Shown piece after piece: positions 20,374-29,658 of a DNA stretch of 64,000 nt. The stretch covers positions 1,116,001-1,180,000 of the forward strand of contig NZ_AP022614.1 in assembly GCF_010730575.1 (NCBI RefSeq), given 5' to 3'. Position numbers and translations under genes: made by a program. The stretch comes from Mycobacterium parmense (GTDB lineage: Bacteria > Actinomycetota > Actinomycetes > Mycobacteriales > Mycobacteriaceae). How positions within the stretch are numbered: the first letter of the stretch is position 1; the number at the start of each line of letters is the position of its first letter. The notes beneath the pieces are model-generated. The model was not told the DNA's origin and did no database searches. It was given only the letters and a program-made list of their open reading frames with translations.

Positions 20374-21273
20374 CTGTTTTCCCGATCGCGCGAGACGACC
20401 GTCGAGCCGCCGCCGTGGTTCACCACGGCTCTGTCCCACACGCCCGAACACCGCGACGTCGAGGTCGAGGGGTGCCGCATTCACCTGCGCGTGTGGGGCG
20501 GTGACGACCAACCCCCGGTGGTGCTCATCCACGGCGGCGCCGCGCACTCGGGCTGGTGGGACCATATCGCGCCGTTCTTGTCCCCCACCCATCGCGTCAT
20601 CGCGCCGGATCTGTCCGGGCACGGCGACAGCGGCACCCGTGTCAGCTACGACTTACGAACCTGGGCAAACGAAGTCATGCACGCGGTGACCGCGGCGGGG
20701 GGCGCGGGACGACCAATCATCGTCGGCCACAGCATGGGCGCATGGGTGGCAGCCGAAGCGGCGATGCAGTACCGAAACCAGATCAACAGCATGGTGGTCA
20801 TCGACACGCCGATACGGGAGCGGGCGCCCGAACAAACGCGGTTGCGCAACCGCGAACACACCCGATATCGGACAAGAGACGAGATCCTGGACCGCTTTGC
20901 GCCGGTGCCCTCTCAGGACGTGGTTCTGCCCTACATCAGCCGGCACATCGCGCTGGAGTCCGTTCGCAATGTCGAGAGCGGTTGGGTCTGGAAGTTCGAT
21001 CCTGCGATTTTCGGCGGCGAACTGCTCGAGCCGACACCGCAGGACCAGGACTCACTGGAGGCGATGATCGACCAAATACGTTGTCGTGTGGGCTATGTGA
21101 GATGCGAGAAGGGATTGGTTTCGCCGGCGGCGGCGGAACGTATTCGCTGGCTGCTACAGCTCAGGGGCCCCTTCGTGGAGTTGGCCCAAGCCGGTCACCA
21201 TCCCATGCTGGATCAGCCGCTTCCGCTCGTCGCGACGTTGCGGACCCTGTTCGAGTTCTGGTCCATCACCTAG
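20374..21273 (+). CDS. Alpha/beta hydrolase, probable CTG start
   Basis: 299 residues if translation begins at CTG 20374, which sits 8 bases after a perfect GGAGG (20361-20365). The frame has a TAA just upstream (near 20320) and no ATG, GTG or TTG until GTG 20491. That GTG lies only a dozen codons before the HGG oxyanion motif (53-55), so starting there would delete the first beta strand, VEVEGCRIHLRV. The nucleophile is Ser120 in GHSMG and the catalytic histidine is in AGHHPMLDQP. It is probably an esterase or C-C hydrolase of the epoxide-hydrolase-like superfamily. It converges on the hotdog/fadE operon. Confidence 0.82.
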   Translation: MFSRSRETTVEPPPWFTTALSHTPEHRDVEVEGCRIHLRVWGGDDQPPVVLIHGGAAHSGWWDHIAPFLSPTHRVIAPDLSGHGDSGTRVSYDLRTWANEVMHAVTAAGGAGRPIIVGHSMGAWVAAEAAMQYRNQINSMVVIDTPIRERAPEQTRLRNREHTRYRTRDEILDRFAPVPSQDVVLPYISRHIALESVRNVESGWVWKFDPAIFGGELLEPTPQDQDSLEAMIDQIRCRVGYVRCEKGLVSPAAAERIRWLLQLRGPFVELAQAGHHPMLDQPLPLVATLRTLFEFWSIT

Positions 21274-21327
21274 TTGTGCTGACCTAGTTGTGCTGACTGG
21301 GTTGTGCTGACCGGGTTGTGCTGACGG
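21272..21327. repeat. Four tandem copies of a 14-bp repeat
   Basis: Units (A/G)GTTGTGCTGACNN at 21272, 21286, 21300 and 21314 differ only in the first and last two bases. The array begins within the hydrolase stop codon and fills the gap to the convergent hotdog gene. It has VNTR-like character. The 14-bp unit is not a multiple of three. Confidence 0.85.
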
Positions 21328-21352
21328 GGGACGTGACGAGTCCGCCGCGATG

Positions 21353-22219
21353 CTAGGCCACGACGTCGAAGATCGCCGCGGCCGAGGTGACGGCCTTGTC
21401 GGCATTGCCCTCGTCGTGCAGGAGCATGCGCACACCGACGCGTCCGGCGCCGCCGGCGTGCGCGGTGCCCTCGACGCGGAAGGGGCCCACCTTGCCGCGG
21501 GACATGAACATCACATGCCAGCTGATCACCTGCACCATCGGAGTTCCGGCGACGCCGGCGGCAAGCTCGGTCGCCGCCGTTTCCAGTACGACGTGCTGGG
21601 GTCCGATGTGCAGCGCCGCGTCCGGTGACGCCAACTCCGCGCTGAGCGCGGGCAGCACCCAGTGGCCGTCGTCGCGCCTGGCGGCGCCGAAGGCCTGCCA
21701 AAGCGGTGGTAGCTCGGGTGAGTCCTCGATCACCAGCTCGGTACCCGAAACGTCCATCCTGTCAAGGCCTTCCGGGGGGATGCCGATGATCGCCCCCTGG
21801 CCCTCGTTGAAGGCGATCACCCGGCCTGGGTTGTCGGCGTCGACGATCGTGCACCGCCCGTAACCCATGGTGCGGCCCTGGTGCACGATGCCCGAGCCGA
21901 CGATCTCGATCTTGCCGACGTCGTAGCCCGGGTCGACGATCTGCACCGACGCGATGACGGGGTTGGGCACCGCCACCATGTCGGTTTGGCACCCCTCCGG
22001 GGAGGAGATGGCCAGCGGCGCGACCATCAGCCCACCGGCCCGATTGCGCATGTCCCGGCGGATCGTGACGGTGTCGTCGGCCTGGCCGAGGTTCATCGAC
22101 GAGTGACTGCGGCCGATGTAGCGGTAGCTGAGCAGACCGGTCCAGCGCCGGTAGAGCTCGTCGCGGTAGGCGTCGGAATCCCCCGCGAGCTCGCGGATAT
22201 CACGAAGCTGGTCGCTCAT
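21353..22219 (-). CDS. Double hotdog-fold protein (thioesterase/dehydratase superfamily)
   Basis: 288 residues. Two hotdog-like halves are suggested: the first with RRDMRNRAGGLMVAPLA and SGIVHQGRTMGYGRCTI, the second with MVQVISWHVMFMSRGKVGPF. No catalytic motif was assigned with confidence. Such proteins act on acyl-CoA thioesters, as thioesterases or hydratases. The start overlaps the fadE stop by four bases (ATGA), so it is co-translated with an acyl-CoA dehydrogenase and probably acts in the same acyl-CoA degradation step. Confidence 0.7.
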   Translation of the reverse strand: MSDQLRDIRELAGDSDAYRDELYRRWTGLLSYRYIGRSHSSMNLGQADDTVTIRRDMRNRAGGLMVAPLAISSPEGCQTDMVAVPNPVIASVQIVDPGYDVGKIEIVGSGIVHQGRTMGYGRCTIVDADNPGRVIAFNEGQGAIIGIPPEGLDRMDVSGTELVIEDSPELPPLWQAFGAARRDDGHWVLPALSAELASPDAALHIGPQHVVLETAATELAAGVAGTPMVQVISWHVMFMSRGKVGPFRVEGTAHAGGAGRVGVRMLLHDEGNADKAVTSAAAIFDVVA

Positions 22220-23469
22220 AGCCGGCCGCCTTCCGCCACCTTGGCGTGGCGCACCTGGTTGAACGGCACGCCGCGGTCCGCGGCGTACTCCCGGGGGAAG
22301 TTCAAGACCCGCTCTCCGATCACGTTGCGCGCCATCTCGGTGGTCCCGCCGCCGATGCTGGCGATCTGACGGCCCAGGTAACGCACGCCGATGTCGAGCG
22401 AGACCGTGCCGTCCTCGACAACGGCCGCCGGACCCGCGATGGCGTAGGCGGTGTCGATCTCGACATTGTGCACCTCGGCCATGTCGAGCCTGGTGATGGA
22501 TCCTGCGGCCGGCGGCAGCGACCCGTAGGCCACCGCGTGGTAGACGTGCTCGCTGAGTTGGGTGTGCACCGCGCGGTGGACCAGGGCGCGGCCGATCGCC
22601 TCGCGGACGCTTTCCGTCTCGCCCTGGCCCGTCCGCGCCGCCAGCGACATCAGGTCGACCGAAACATCCTGCGCCTCAGCTATTCCGGGCCCACTCGTGT
22701 ACTCCGAGCCGTCGCCCATGGCGCGCCGCTCGTGGTAGAGCTGCCGCGACGCGACGTCCCAGCCCGCGCCCGGTTTCCCCACGACGGCGTCGTCGCCCAC
22801 GTCAACGTCGTCGAAGAACTCTTCGCAGAATTCGATGGAGCCATTGACCTGCCGGACCCGGCTGATCGTCACCCCGGGATGGGCGAGCGGCACCAGGAAC
22901 ATCGTCAGGCCGTCGTGTTTGGTTGCCTCCCAATCGGTTCGCGCCAGACACAGGCCGTAGTCGGCGGCGAACGCCCAGGTGCTCCACGTCTTGGCCCCGT
23001 TGATGACCCATCGCCCGCTCCGGCGGTCGGCGCGGGTGATGACGCCGGCGAGGTCCGAACCGCCGCCGGGTTCGGACAGCAACTGCACCAGCACTTCGTC
23101 GCCGCGCAACGCCGCACGGATGTGGGCGCGTTTCTGTTCCTCGCTGCCCATGTCGAGAATGGTGGCGCAGCAAATGGCGAACGATGGGACGTTGAGCAAC
23201 AGCGGCGTCTCGTAGACGGCGGCCTCGGCGTCGAACGCCTTCTTGTACTCGTAGCCCAGTCCCAGGCCGCCGTACTCGCGGGGAAAGCAGATGCCGGCGA
23301 ATCCGCCGTCGTACAGCGTCGTTTGGAGTTCACGCGCCCGGTGCCACGACGCCAACTCGTCGCGCTCGAGCCCGACCGCCCGTACCGCGTCCAGTGGGGG
23401 CATGTTCCGGGCCAACCAGGACCTGGCCCGCCTCCGAAAATCCTCGACCGACTCGTCAGTCACCGGCAT
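22216..23469 (-). CDS. Acyl-CoA dehydrogenase (FadE)
   Basis: 417 residues; FAD-dependent desaturation of an acyl-CoA. The N-terminal helical domain is followed by the flavin-binding beta domain with VQLLSEPGGGSDLAG and WVINGAKTWSTWA. The C-terminal helical domain ends with the characteristic GGGTTEMARNVIGERVL. It resembles the FadE subfamily that acts on branched or sterol side-chain CoA esters. First gene of a two-gene operon with the hotdog protein; divergent from a SnoaL-like gene across a 178-bp gap that carries a palindrome. Confidence 0.9.
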   Translation of the reverse strand: MPVTDESVEDFRRRARSWLARNMPPLDAVRAVGLERDELASWHRARELQTTLYDGGFAGICFPREYGGLGLGYEYKKAFDAEAAVYETPLLLNVPSFAICCATILDMGSEEQKRAHIRAALRGDEVLVQLLSEPGGGSDLAGVITRADRRSGRWVINGAKTWSTWAFAADYGLCLARTDWEATKHDGLTMFLVPLAHPGVTISRVRQVNGSIEFCEEFFDDVDVGDDAVVGKPGAGWDVASRQLYHERRAMGDGSEYTSGPGIAEAQDVSVDLMSLAARTGQGETESVREAIGRALVHRAVHTQLSEHVYHAVAYGSLPPAAGSITRLDMAEVHNVEIDTAYAIAGPAAVVEDGTVSLDIGVRYLGRQIASIGGGTTEMARNVIGERVLNFPREYAADRGVPFNQVRHAKVAEGGRL

Positions 23470-23594
23470 TCACCCTTGTGTGGGCGGTCAGGTGCCGAGG
23501 CAGACTCTTCGAAGCTTCGTTGGAGCCGCTCTTCGCCTCTGGCCATGCGTCTCGTCCGCCTCTCGTGCCGCCCCGCCGATTGACAGGCTTACAC

Positions 23595-23605
23595 TCCACG
23601 GTGGA
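23595..23605. promoter_or_regulatory. Palindrome in the fadE/snoaL divergent promoter
   Basis: TCCAC-G-GTGGA is a perfect palindrome in the shared upstream region, 43 bp before the SnoaL-like start and 126 bp before fadE. It is a possible operator for a regulator controlling both directions. Confidence 0.3.
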
Positions 23606-23647
23606 ATTGTCACGTCCAGAACGCCGATCCACGGGAATCGAGCCGCA

Positions 23648-24178
23648 ATGACCGAGAGCGCACCGCACCTGCTCGCTGCCGACGACGCCGCCACGTTGCT
23701 GGCGATCGAGGCCATCAAGCAGCTCAAGGCCCGCTACTGCCGCTACCTCGACAGCAAGGATTGGGCGGCGTGGCGCGCCATTTTCACCGACGACTTCCTC
23801 AGCGACACCGCCATGGCGGGAGGCAAGGTGATCAAGGGCGCCGACGAGTTCGTCGCGTTCACCCGCAAAGGCATCGGGCGTCCCGCGCAGGCCACCGCGC
23901 ACCAGGTGCACTCGCCCGAGATCGAGCTGACCTCGGCGATCACGGCGCGTGGGGTGTGGGCGCTGCAGGACGTCGTGCGGTTCGGGTTCGGGGTGACGCT
24001 GGTCGGCTACGGCCACTATCACGAGACCTACGAGAGCGTCGGCGGGCGGTGGTTGATCAAGAGCTCCAAGCTGACTCGGCTCCGGGAGGACATCGTCACC
24101 CCGGTGGTGTCGTTCTACCTGTCGGGCCGCACCCGCACGGCGATCGGTAAGGTCGCCGGCCGTCTGATGGAGCGCTGA
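23648..24178 (+). CDS. SnoaL/NTF2-like protein
   Basis: 176 residues from ATG 23648; the frame is open much further upstream but the family begins about 20 residues before the motif AIKQLKARYCRYLDSKDW, which fits this start. The fold is an alpha+beta cone used by polyketide cyclases, ketosteroid isomerases and small dehydratases. VHSPEIELTSAITARGVWAL and YHETYESVGGRWLIKSSKL are typical SnoaL_4 strands. The catalytic residue is not evident. It is seven bases from the epimerase gene downstream, so the two form an operon, and it may act on the same substrate. Confidence 0.82.
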   Translation: MTESAPHLLAADDAATLLAIEAIKQLKARYCRYLDSKDWAAWRAIFTDDFLSDTAMAGGKVIKGADEFVAFTRKGIGRPAQATAHQVHSPEIELTSAITARGVWALQDVVRFGFGVTLVGYGHYHETYESVGGRWLIKSSKLTRLREDIVTPVVSFYLSGRTRTAIGKVAGRLMER

Positions 24179-24185
24179 CGCGCCC

Positions 24186-25277
24186 ATGACCGTTAGCACG
24201 ATCCTGGTGACCGGGGGATTCGGGCAGGTCGGCACCCGATGCGTGCAGATCTTGCTCGACCGCGGACGCGCCGTCATCGCCACGGACCTGCGCACCGAGA
24301 AAACCGTTGCCGCGGCGCAGGAGTTGTCCGGCCGCAGTTCGCTGATCTGCGCCTACGTCGATCTGCTGGACGCCGACGCAGTGCGCGACCTGGTCACCAC
24401 CCACCGGCCCGAAGCGATCGTCCACCTCGCGGCCATCGTCGCACCCGTGTCCTATCACAACCCCGCGCTGGCCAGGAAGGTCAACGTCGGCGGTACCGCG
24501 AACCTGCTGGCGGCGGCGTCGGCACTGCCCCGGCCGCCGCTCTTCCTGATGGCGTCCAGCGCCGCGGTGTACGGCTCGCGCAACCCCTACCGCCATCCCG
24601 AGCGGATAACCCCGGACACCCCTGTGCATCCCATCGACCAGTACGGCGAGGACAAGGTGCTGGCCGAGGCGGCGATCCGCGCCAGCGGGCTGCCGTACGC
24701 GCTCTTGCGGCTCGCCGGGGTGATCTCGCCGGACACCCAGTCGAGCATCAACGGCGACCACCTGGTCCTTCTGCGTTCGATGCCGGGCGACAACCGCATG
24801 CACGCGGTGGACGCCCGCGACGTGGCACTGGCATTCGCCAACGGCGTCGACCGCGGGGACGCTATCGCGGGCAAGGCGATCCTGGTCGGCGGCAACGAGT
24901 CCTGCGTGATGCTGCAGCGCGATCTCGAAGACGACATCATGGACGCGGTCGGTCTGGGCCGGCTAGGTGAATCGGCAAGCCTGCCAGGCGACCCGGACGA
25001 CGACCGCGGCTGGAGCTTCACCGGCTGGTACGACACTTCAGAAGCCCAGGCACTGCTGAACTTTCAGGAAAACGACTGGGCACAGACCCTGGCGTGGATC
25101 GCGCAAGCGCAGGGCCGCCGGCGGATCGTGCTGCGGATGCTCGGGCCCGTGCTGCGGCCGATCCTGCGCGTCACGCTCAGGTTGCAGCGGCGGGTCGAGG
25201 GGCGCGGCCCTTACGCCGACCCCTGGGCGCTGATCGTCAAGAAATTCGGGCCCGAGGTGCTGGCCGCCACCGACTGA
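24186..25277 (+). CDS. NAD-dependent epimerase/dehydratase (extended SDR)
   Basis: 363 residues. The extended-SDR NAD motif GGFGQVG is at the N-terminus and the active-site pair is YGEDK, with the serine in MASSAAVYGS. After about residue 290 a tail rich in Arg and hydrophobics (GRRRIVLRMLGPVLRPILRV) may associate with the membrane. Members act on nucleotide sugars, or on sterols in the 3-beta-hydroxysteroid dehydrogenase branch. The position in an operon with a SnoaL-like protein and near fadE favours a small-molecule or steroid substrate over a cell-wall sugar, by inference. Confidence 0.83.
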   Translation: MTVSTILVTGGFGQVGTRCVQILLDRGRAVIATDLRTEKTVAAAQELSGRSSLICAYVDLLDADAVRDLVTTHRPEAIVHLAAIVAPVSYHNPALARKVNVGGTANLLAAASALPRPPLFLMASSAAVYGSRNPYRHPERITPDTPVHPIDQYGEDKVLAEAAIRASGLPYALLRLAGVISPDTQSSINGDHLVLLRSMPGDNRMHAVDARDVALAFANGVDRGDAIAGKAILVGGNESCVMLQRDLEDDIMDAVGLGRLGESASLPGDPDDDRGWSFTGWYDTSEAQALLNFQENDWAQTLAWIAQAQGRRRIVLRMLGPVLRPILRVTLRLQRRVEGRGPYADPWALIVKKFGPEVLAATD

Positions 25278-25393
25278 CCAGCGACCTGGCTGCCGTGTCT
25301 GCGGATTGTCCGAAGTTGTTGAGACAAGACAGTTCTGAGGTCGCATGCGCACCAGACAGTGCTTGGCACAACGCATCCCCGTAACATCGCGGC

Positions 25394-26017
25394 ATGGAAC
25401 CGAGCCGGTGGTGGGGTGCCGACCGCGCGATCCTCGACGACGCGGAGGCCCGCAGGCGCCTGCTGGATGCCGCGGGGCGCTGCATCGTGCGTCGCGGCGA
25501 CGCCCAGATCCGGATGGCCGAAGTCGCGGACGAAGCCGGCGTGTCCCGGTCGACCGTGTACCGCTATTTCCCCAACCGCGACGAGGTCCTGCTGGGTTTG
25601 CTGCTGGCGCGGGTCGACGCCGCGCTCGGCGAGTCGGTCGGCTCGTTGCGCCATCCCGACGACCCCGTCCGTTCGCTGCCGGAGATGGTGCTGGCACGGG
25701 TGGAGTCGGTGGCGGGCAACCCGCTGAACGAGGCTCTGTTCGCCGCCGAGAGCACCGCCGTGCCCTCGGCCCTGGAACTGGGTTCAGAGCCGATCGTCGA
25801 GGTACTGCTGCGACATTACGAGCCCCTGCTGCAACGGTGGAAGAAGGCCGGCCGGCTCTACGCCGACCTCGATCCGCGCTCGGTCGTCCAATGGCTGCAC
25901 ACGACGACGATGTTCCTGCTGGCACCGTCGTGGCGGCACCGCCCGGTGGCTGACAAACGCGAGTTCGTCGAGCAGTTTCTGGTGCGGGCCTTGGTGCCAC
26001 CGCGGATCAGACATTAG
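25394..26017 (+). CDS. TetR family transcriptional regulator
   Basis: 207 residues. The helix-turn-helix IRMAEVADEAGVSRSTVYRYF is at about 39-60, preceded by RRRLLDAAGRCIVRRG. The C-terminal half is a helical ligand domain. A 17-bp palindrome with TGTCTG/CAGACA arms starts nine bases after its stop and before the kinase-like gene. Single TGTCTG (25296) and CAGACA (25353) boxes occur upstream of the gene itself, which suggests autoregulation plus control of the downstream gene. Confidence 0.88.
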   Translation: MEPSRWWGADRAILDDAEARRRLLDAAGRCIVRRGDAQIRMAEVADEAGVSRSTVYRYFPNRDEVLLGLLLARVDAALGESVGSLRHPDDPVRSLPEMVLARVESVAGNPLNEALFAAESTAVPSALELGSEPIVEVLLRHYEPLLQRWKKAGRLYADLDPRSVVQWLHTTTMFLLAPSWRHRPVADKREFVEQFLVRALVPPRIRH

Positions 26018-26025
26018 TCTCAGTT

Positions 26026-26042
26026 TGTCTGATGTCCAGACA
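26026..26042. promoter_or_regulatory. 17-bp palindrome, candidate TetR operator
   Basis: TGTCTG-ATGTC-CAGACA has perfect 6-bp arms. An overlapping AGAC-ATTA-GTCT repeat lies just before it. It sits 76 bp upstream of the kinase-like gene at 26118, between it and the tetR stop. Confidence 0.5.
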
Positions 26043-26117
26043 TCGGGCCATTTGTGTTCCGCGGGCCTGCGGCGCCCTACGCGGCAGGCCGGCGACAGCT
26101 CGAGCAGAAGGACGGCC

Positions 26118-27263
26118 ATGCGCAACCCGGTGGACAACGCCCGTTCGGTCGTCGGCCTGACGGCGCACCTCGGTCGGGGCGTCGGCCGGGTCGCCACCGA
26201 CGCGATCGTCGGAAGCCGCACGGGACTGCCACGAACGATCGGTGATGTCGACGCCGCTGCCCTCTCGCGCGTGATGGGGCGCAGCGTGAGGTCGGTGCGT
26301 GTGCTCTCCAGCGACGCCGGAACGTCGACTCGGGCGCGACTGGTGCTCACCGGCGCCGGCGTGCCCGAGTCGGTGTTCGTCAAGGTCGCGGCCACAACCA
26401 CGGCGACCCGGCTGATGGGTGAGCTCGGCCGGTTGGGGCACACCGAGGTGCGCTTCTACAATCAGCTCGCGCCGCTGGTCAGCGGTGTTCCGGAGGCATA
26501 CGGGGCGGCGTTCGACAGCAGCACGGGCCGTTACCTGCTGGTCCTGGAGGACCTGCCCGAGTCATGCGTTTTCCGGGACACGTTGCATCCGTTGTCCATC
26601 GACCAGGCCGGTCACGTCGTCGAATTGCTGGCCAATCTGCACGGGACCTTTTCCGACCGGTTGCGCCGCAACGGGCGCGGGCCACTGGGGTGGCTGTACA
26701 CGGCGTCAGGCGACGCCACCTCGCTGCTGACCGGGTCGCTGATGAAGAGCGCGATGAAACGTCTTGCCGAACGCACCGAGATCCCGGTCGACTTCCCCGT
26801 CGCGAGCGGCCGTTTCATCGCCGACAACTACCGAGCGGTCGCCGCGCTGATCGACGCTCCCCCCCATACGGTGATGCACGGCGACGCGCATCCCGGCAAC
26901 GTGTACTTCCGCGACGGCGAGGCGGGCCTGCTGGACTGGCAGGCGGTCCGGCGCGGGCACCCCTCACGCGAGCTCGCGTACACGTTGATCACCAGCCTCA
27001 CCCCCGAGGACCGGCGCACGGCCCAACGCGACCTGCTGGACGAATACCGCCGGGCGCTGGCCGCGGCGGGCGGTCCCGAGCTGGACGGTGACGACTTATG
27101 GCTGCGCTACCGGCAGAGCGCGCTGTACGCATACGTCGCCCCGCTGATCACGGCCGGGATGGGCGGCATGCAGGCCGAAGCCATTGCCCTGGAGGGCCTG
27201 CGCCGCGGCGTTGCCGCTCTGGACGATTTGGAAACGGTTGCCGCATTGCGAGGTTCGTTATAG
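26118..27263 (+). CDS. Aminoglycoside-phosphotransferase-like kinase
   Basis: 381 residues from ATG 26118 with AGAAGGA upstream. Kinase-fold markers are VFVKVAATTT (the ATP-binding lysine), the Brenner motif VMHGDAHPGNV (catalytic Asp) and LLDWQAV (metal Asp). This branch is related to plant- and insect-type small-molecule kinases and to mycobacterial phosphotransferases of unknown substrate. It is not evidence of antibiotic resistance. It follows a tetR gene and a palindrome and is two bases from the convergent aldo-keto reductase stop. The substrate is unknown. Confidence 0.85.
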   Translation: MRNPVDNARSVVGLTAHLGRGVGRVATDAIVGSRTGLPRTIGDVDAAALSRVMGRSVRSVRVLSSDAGTSTRARLVLTGAGVPESVFVKVAATTTATRLMGELGRLGHTEVRFYNQLAPLVSGVPEAYGAAFDSSTGRYLLVLEDLPESCVFRDTLHPLSIDQAGHVVELLANLHGTFSDRLRRNGRGPLGWLYTASGDATSLLTGSLMKSAMKRLAERTEIPVDFPVASGRFIADNYRAVAALIDAPPHTVMHGDAHPGNVYFRDGEAGLLDWQAVRRGHPSRELAYTLITSLTPEDRRTAQRDLLDEYRRALAAAGGPELDGDDLWLRYRQSALYAYVAPLITAGMGGMQAEAIALEGLRRGVAALDDLETVAALRGSL

Positions 27264-27265
27264 GT

Positions 27266-28237
<972 letters not shown>

Positions 28238-28320
28238 GGAGCCATTGTGCGCTCGGCGACTTCGACCCCCGGGACGGGTACCGTTGCGCGGGTGCATCGC
28301 AACGATCTTCCCGCGAATTG

Positions 28321-29646
28321 ATGGACGACGCGCAAACCGCTCGGCCGGCGCGCAATCTGGCGGTCGACTTCTACCGCGTATCGGGTGTGGTCCTCATCGT
28401 GTTGGGCCACTGGCTGGCCGGATCCGTGACGTATCACGACGGGTCTTTCGGCCGGCAGAACCCGCTCGAAGACATGCCGTGGACTCAGTGGCTGACTTGG
28501 ATTTTCCAGGCGGTGCCGGTGTTCTATTTCGTGGCCGGCTACGCGGGGGCGGTGTCGTGGACGCATCGGCGCGGCGCCGACAGCTTCTCTCGCCAGGAGT
28601 GGATCCGGCACCGGCTGGCCCGGGTACTGGGACCCACCGCCGTCTACGTCGCGTTCGTGTCGGTGATCGTCGTGGTTCTGCAGGCGCGGGGCGCGCCGGG
28701 TTCGGTGCTCGAGTACGGGGGCTGGGCAGTGGCCATGCACCTGTGGTTCCTCGCCGTCTACGTGCTGGTGGTCTCGCTGACACCCATCGCGGTTGGCGCG
28801 CAACACCGTTGGGGGCTGCGGGTTCCGGCGGCCCTGGCGGTGGGGGTGGTGGTGATCGACGCCGTCTCCATCGGTGGCGATGTCCCCTACGTCGGCTGGC
28901 TGAATTACCTGTTGTGCTGGGGGCTGCTCTACCAGCTCGGAATCGCTTGGCACGGCGGCTTGTTCGCCGGGCGCCGCCCCCTGACACTCGCCGCCGGGGC
29001 GGCGTTGGCGCTCGCCCTGCTGATCCGGGTGGGCCCGTATCCGGTGAGCATGATCGGGGTGCCCGGAGACGCCGTGCAGAACACGACGCCACCCACCGTG
29101 GCGATGATGGCATTCGCGTGTGCGCAGGCCGGGCTGGCGATGGCGGCCGCGGCGACCCTGGACCGCGCCCTGCGGCACCGCCTCGTGCAGCGCCTTTTGT
29201 CCACGGCGAACGCGAACGTGATGGCTCTTTACCTGTGGCACATGGTGCCGGTCGTGGTCGTCGCGATCGTCGCCTACCCGGCACGGCTGATACCCCAGCC
29301 GCACGAGGGGTCGGCGGCATGGTGGCTGGTCCGGCTGGAGTGGGTTGCGGTGCTCAGCGCGGTGACGGCGGCCGAGATGATGGTGCTGTGGTGGCAGCGA
29401 CGATTGTTTGCGGCCCCGCTGCCCACGTTCGGCCTGCCGCTCGACGGCCGCTGGGCGCAGGCGATCATGGCCGCCGGCGCCGTGCTGGCCGCCGCCGGCC
29501 TGCACCTGCTGGCCCAGGGGGGCTTCGCGCCGGACGGGCGTTTCTGCTGGTCGACCGCCGCCCTCTTCACGGCCGGGGCGGCGCTGGTCGCGCTGCGCCC
29601 CAGAACGCGGTCACCCTCGCGGGCCGAGCAGCGGCCAAGCGCCTGA
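28321..29646 (+). CDS. Membrane acyltransferase (acyltransferase 3 family)
   Basis: 441 residues from ATG 28321. About ten hydrophobic segments are present. The N-terminus [21 protein letters not shown] carries the R-x10-H signature of acyltransferase-3 proteins, and [13 protein letters not shown] is the following conserved helix. Such enzymes transfer acetyl or succinyl groups to exported glycans or lipids from the cytoplasmic side. No Shine-Dalgarno is visible, so it may be leaderless. Three near-identical 8-bp repeats (AGCGCCTG) overlap the stop. It converges on the permease. Confidence 0.8.
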   Translation: MDDAQTARPARNLAVDFYRVSGVVLIVLGHWLAGSVTYHDGSFGRQNPLEDMPWTQWLTWIFQAVPVFYFVAGYAGAVSWTHRRGADSFSRQEWIRHRLARVLGPTAVYVAFVSVIVVVLQARGAPGSVLEYGGWAVAMHLWFLAVYVLVVSLTPIAVGAQHRWGLRVPAALAVGVVVIDAVSIGGDVPYVGWLNYLLCWGLLYQLGIAWHGGLFAGRRPLTLAAGAALALALLIRVGPYPVSMIGVPGDAVQNTTPPTVAMMAFACAQAGLAMAAAATLDRALRHRLVQRLLSTANANVMALYLWHMVPVVVVAIVAYPARLIPQPHEGSAAWWLVRLEWVAVLSAVTAAEMMVLWWQRRLFAAPLPTFGLPLDGRWAQAIMAAGAVLAAAGLHLLAQGGFAPDGRFCWSTAALFTAGAALVALRPRTRSPSRAEQRPSA

Positions 29647-29658
29647 GCGCCTGAGCGC

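Noticed and set aside
21272..21327. Tandem repeat considered as a CRISPR array
   Set aside because: Repeats are contiguous with no spacers and no cas genes are near.
26118..27263. Aminoglycoside resistance gene
   Set aside because: The fold is shared, but the sequence context and mycobacterial distribution point to metabolic phosphotransferase-like proteins; no resistance-gene family was recognised.
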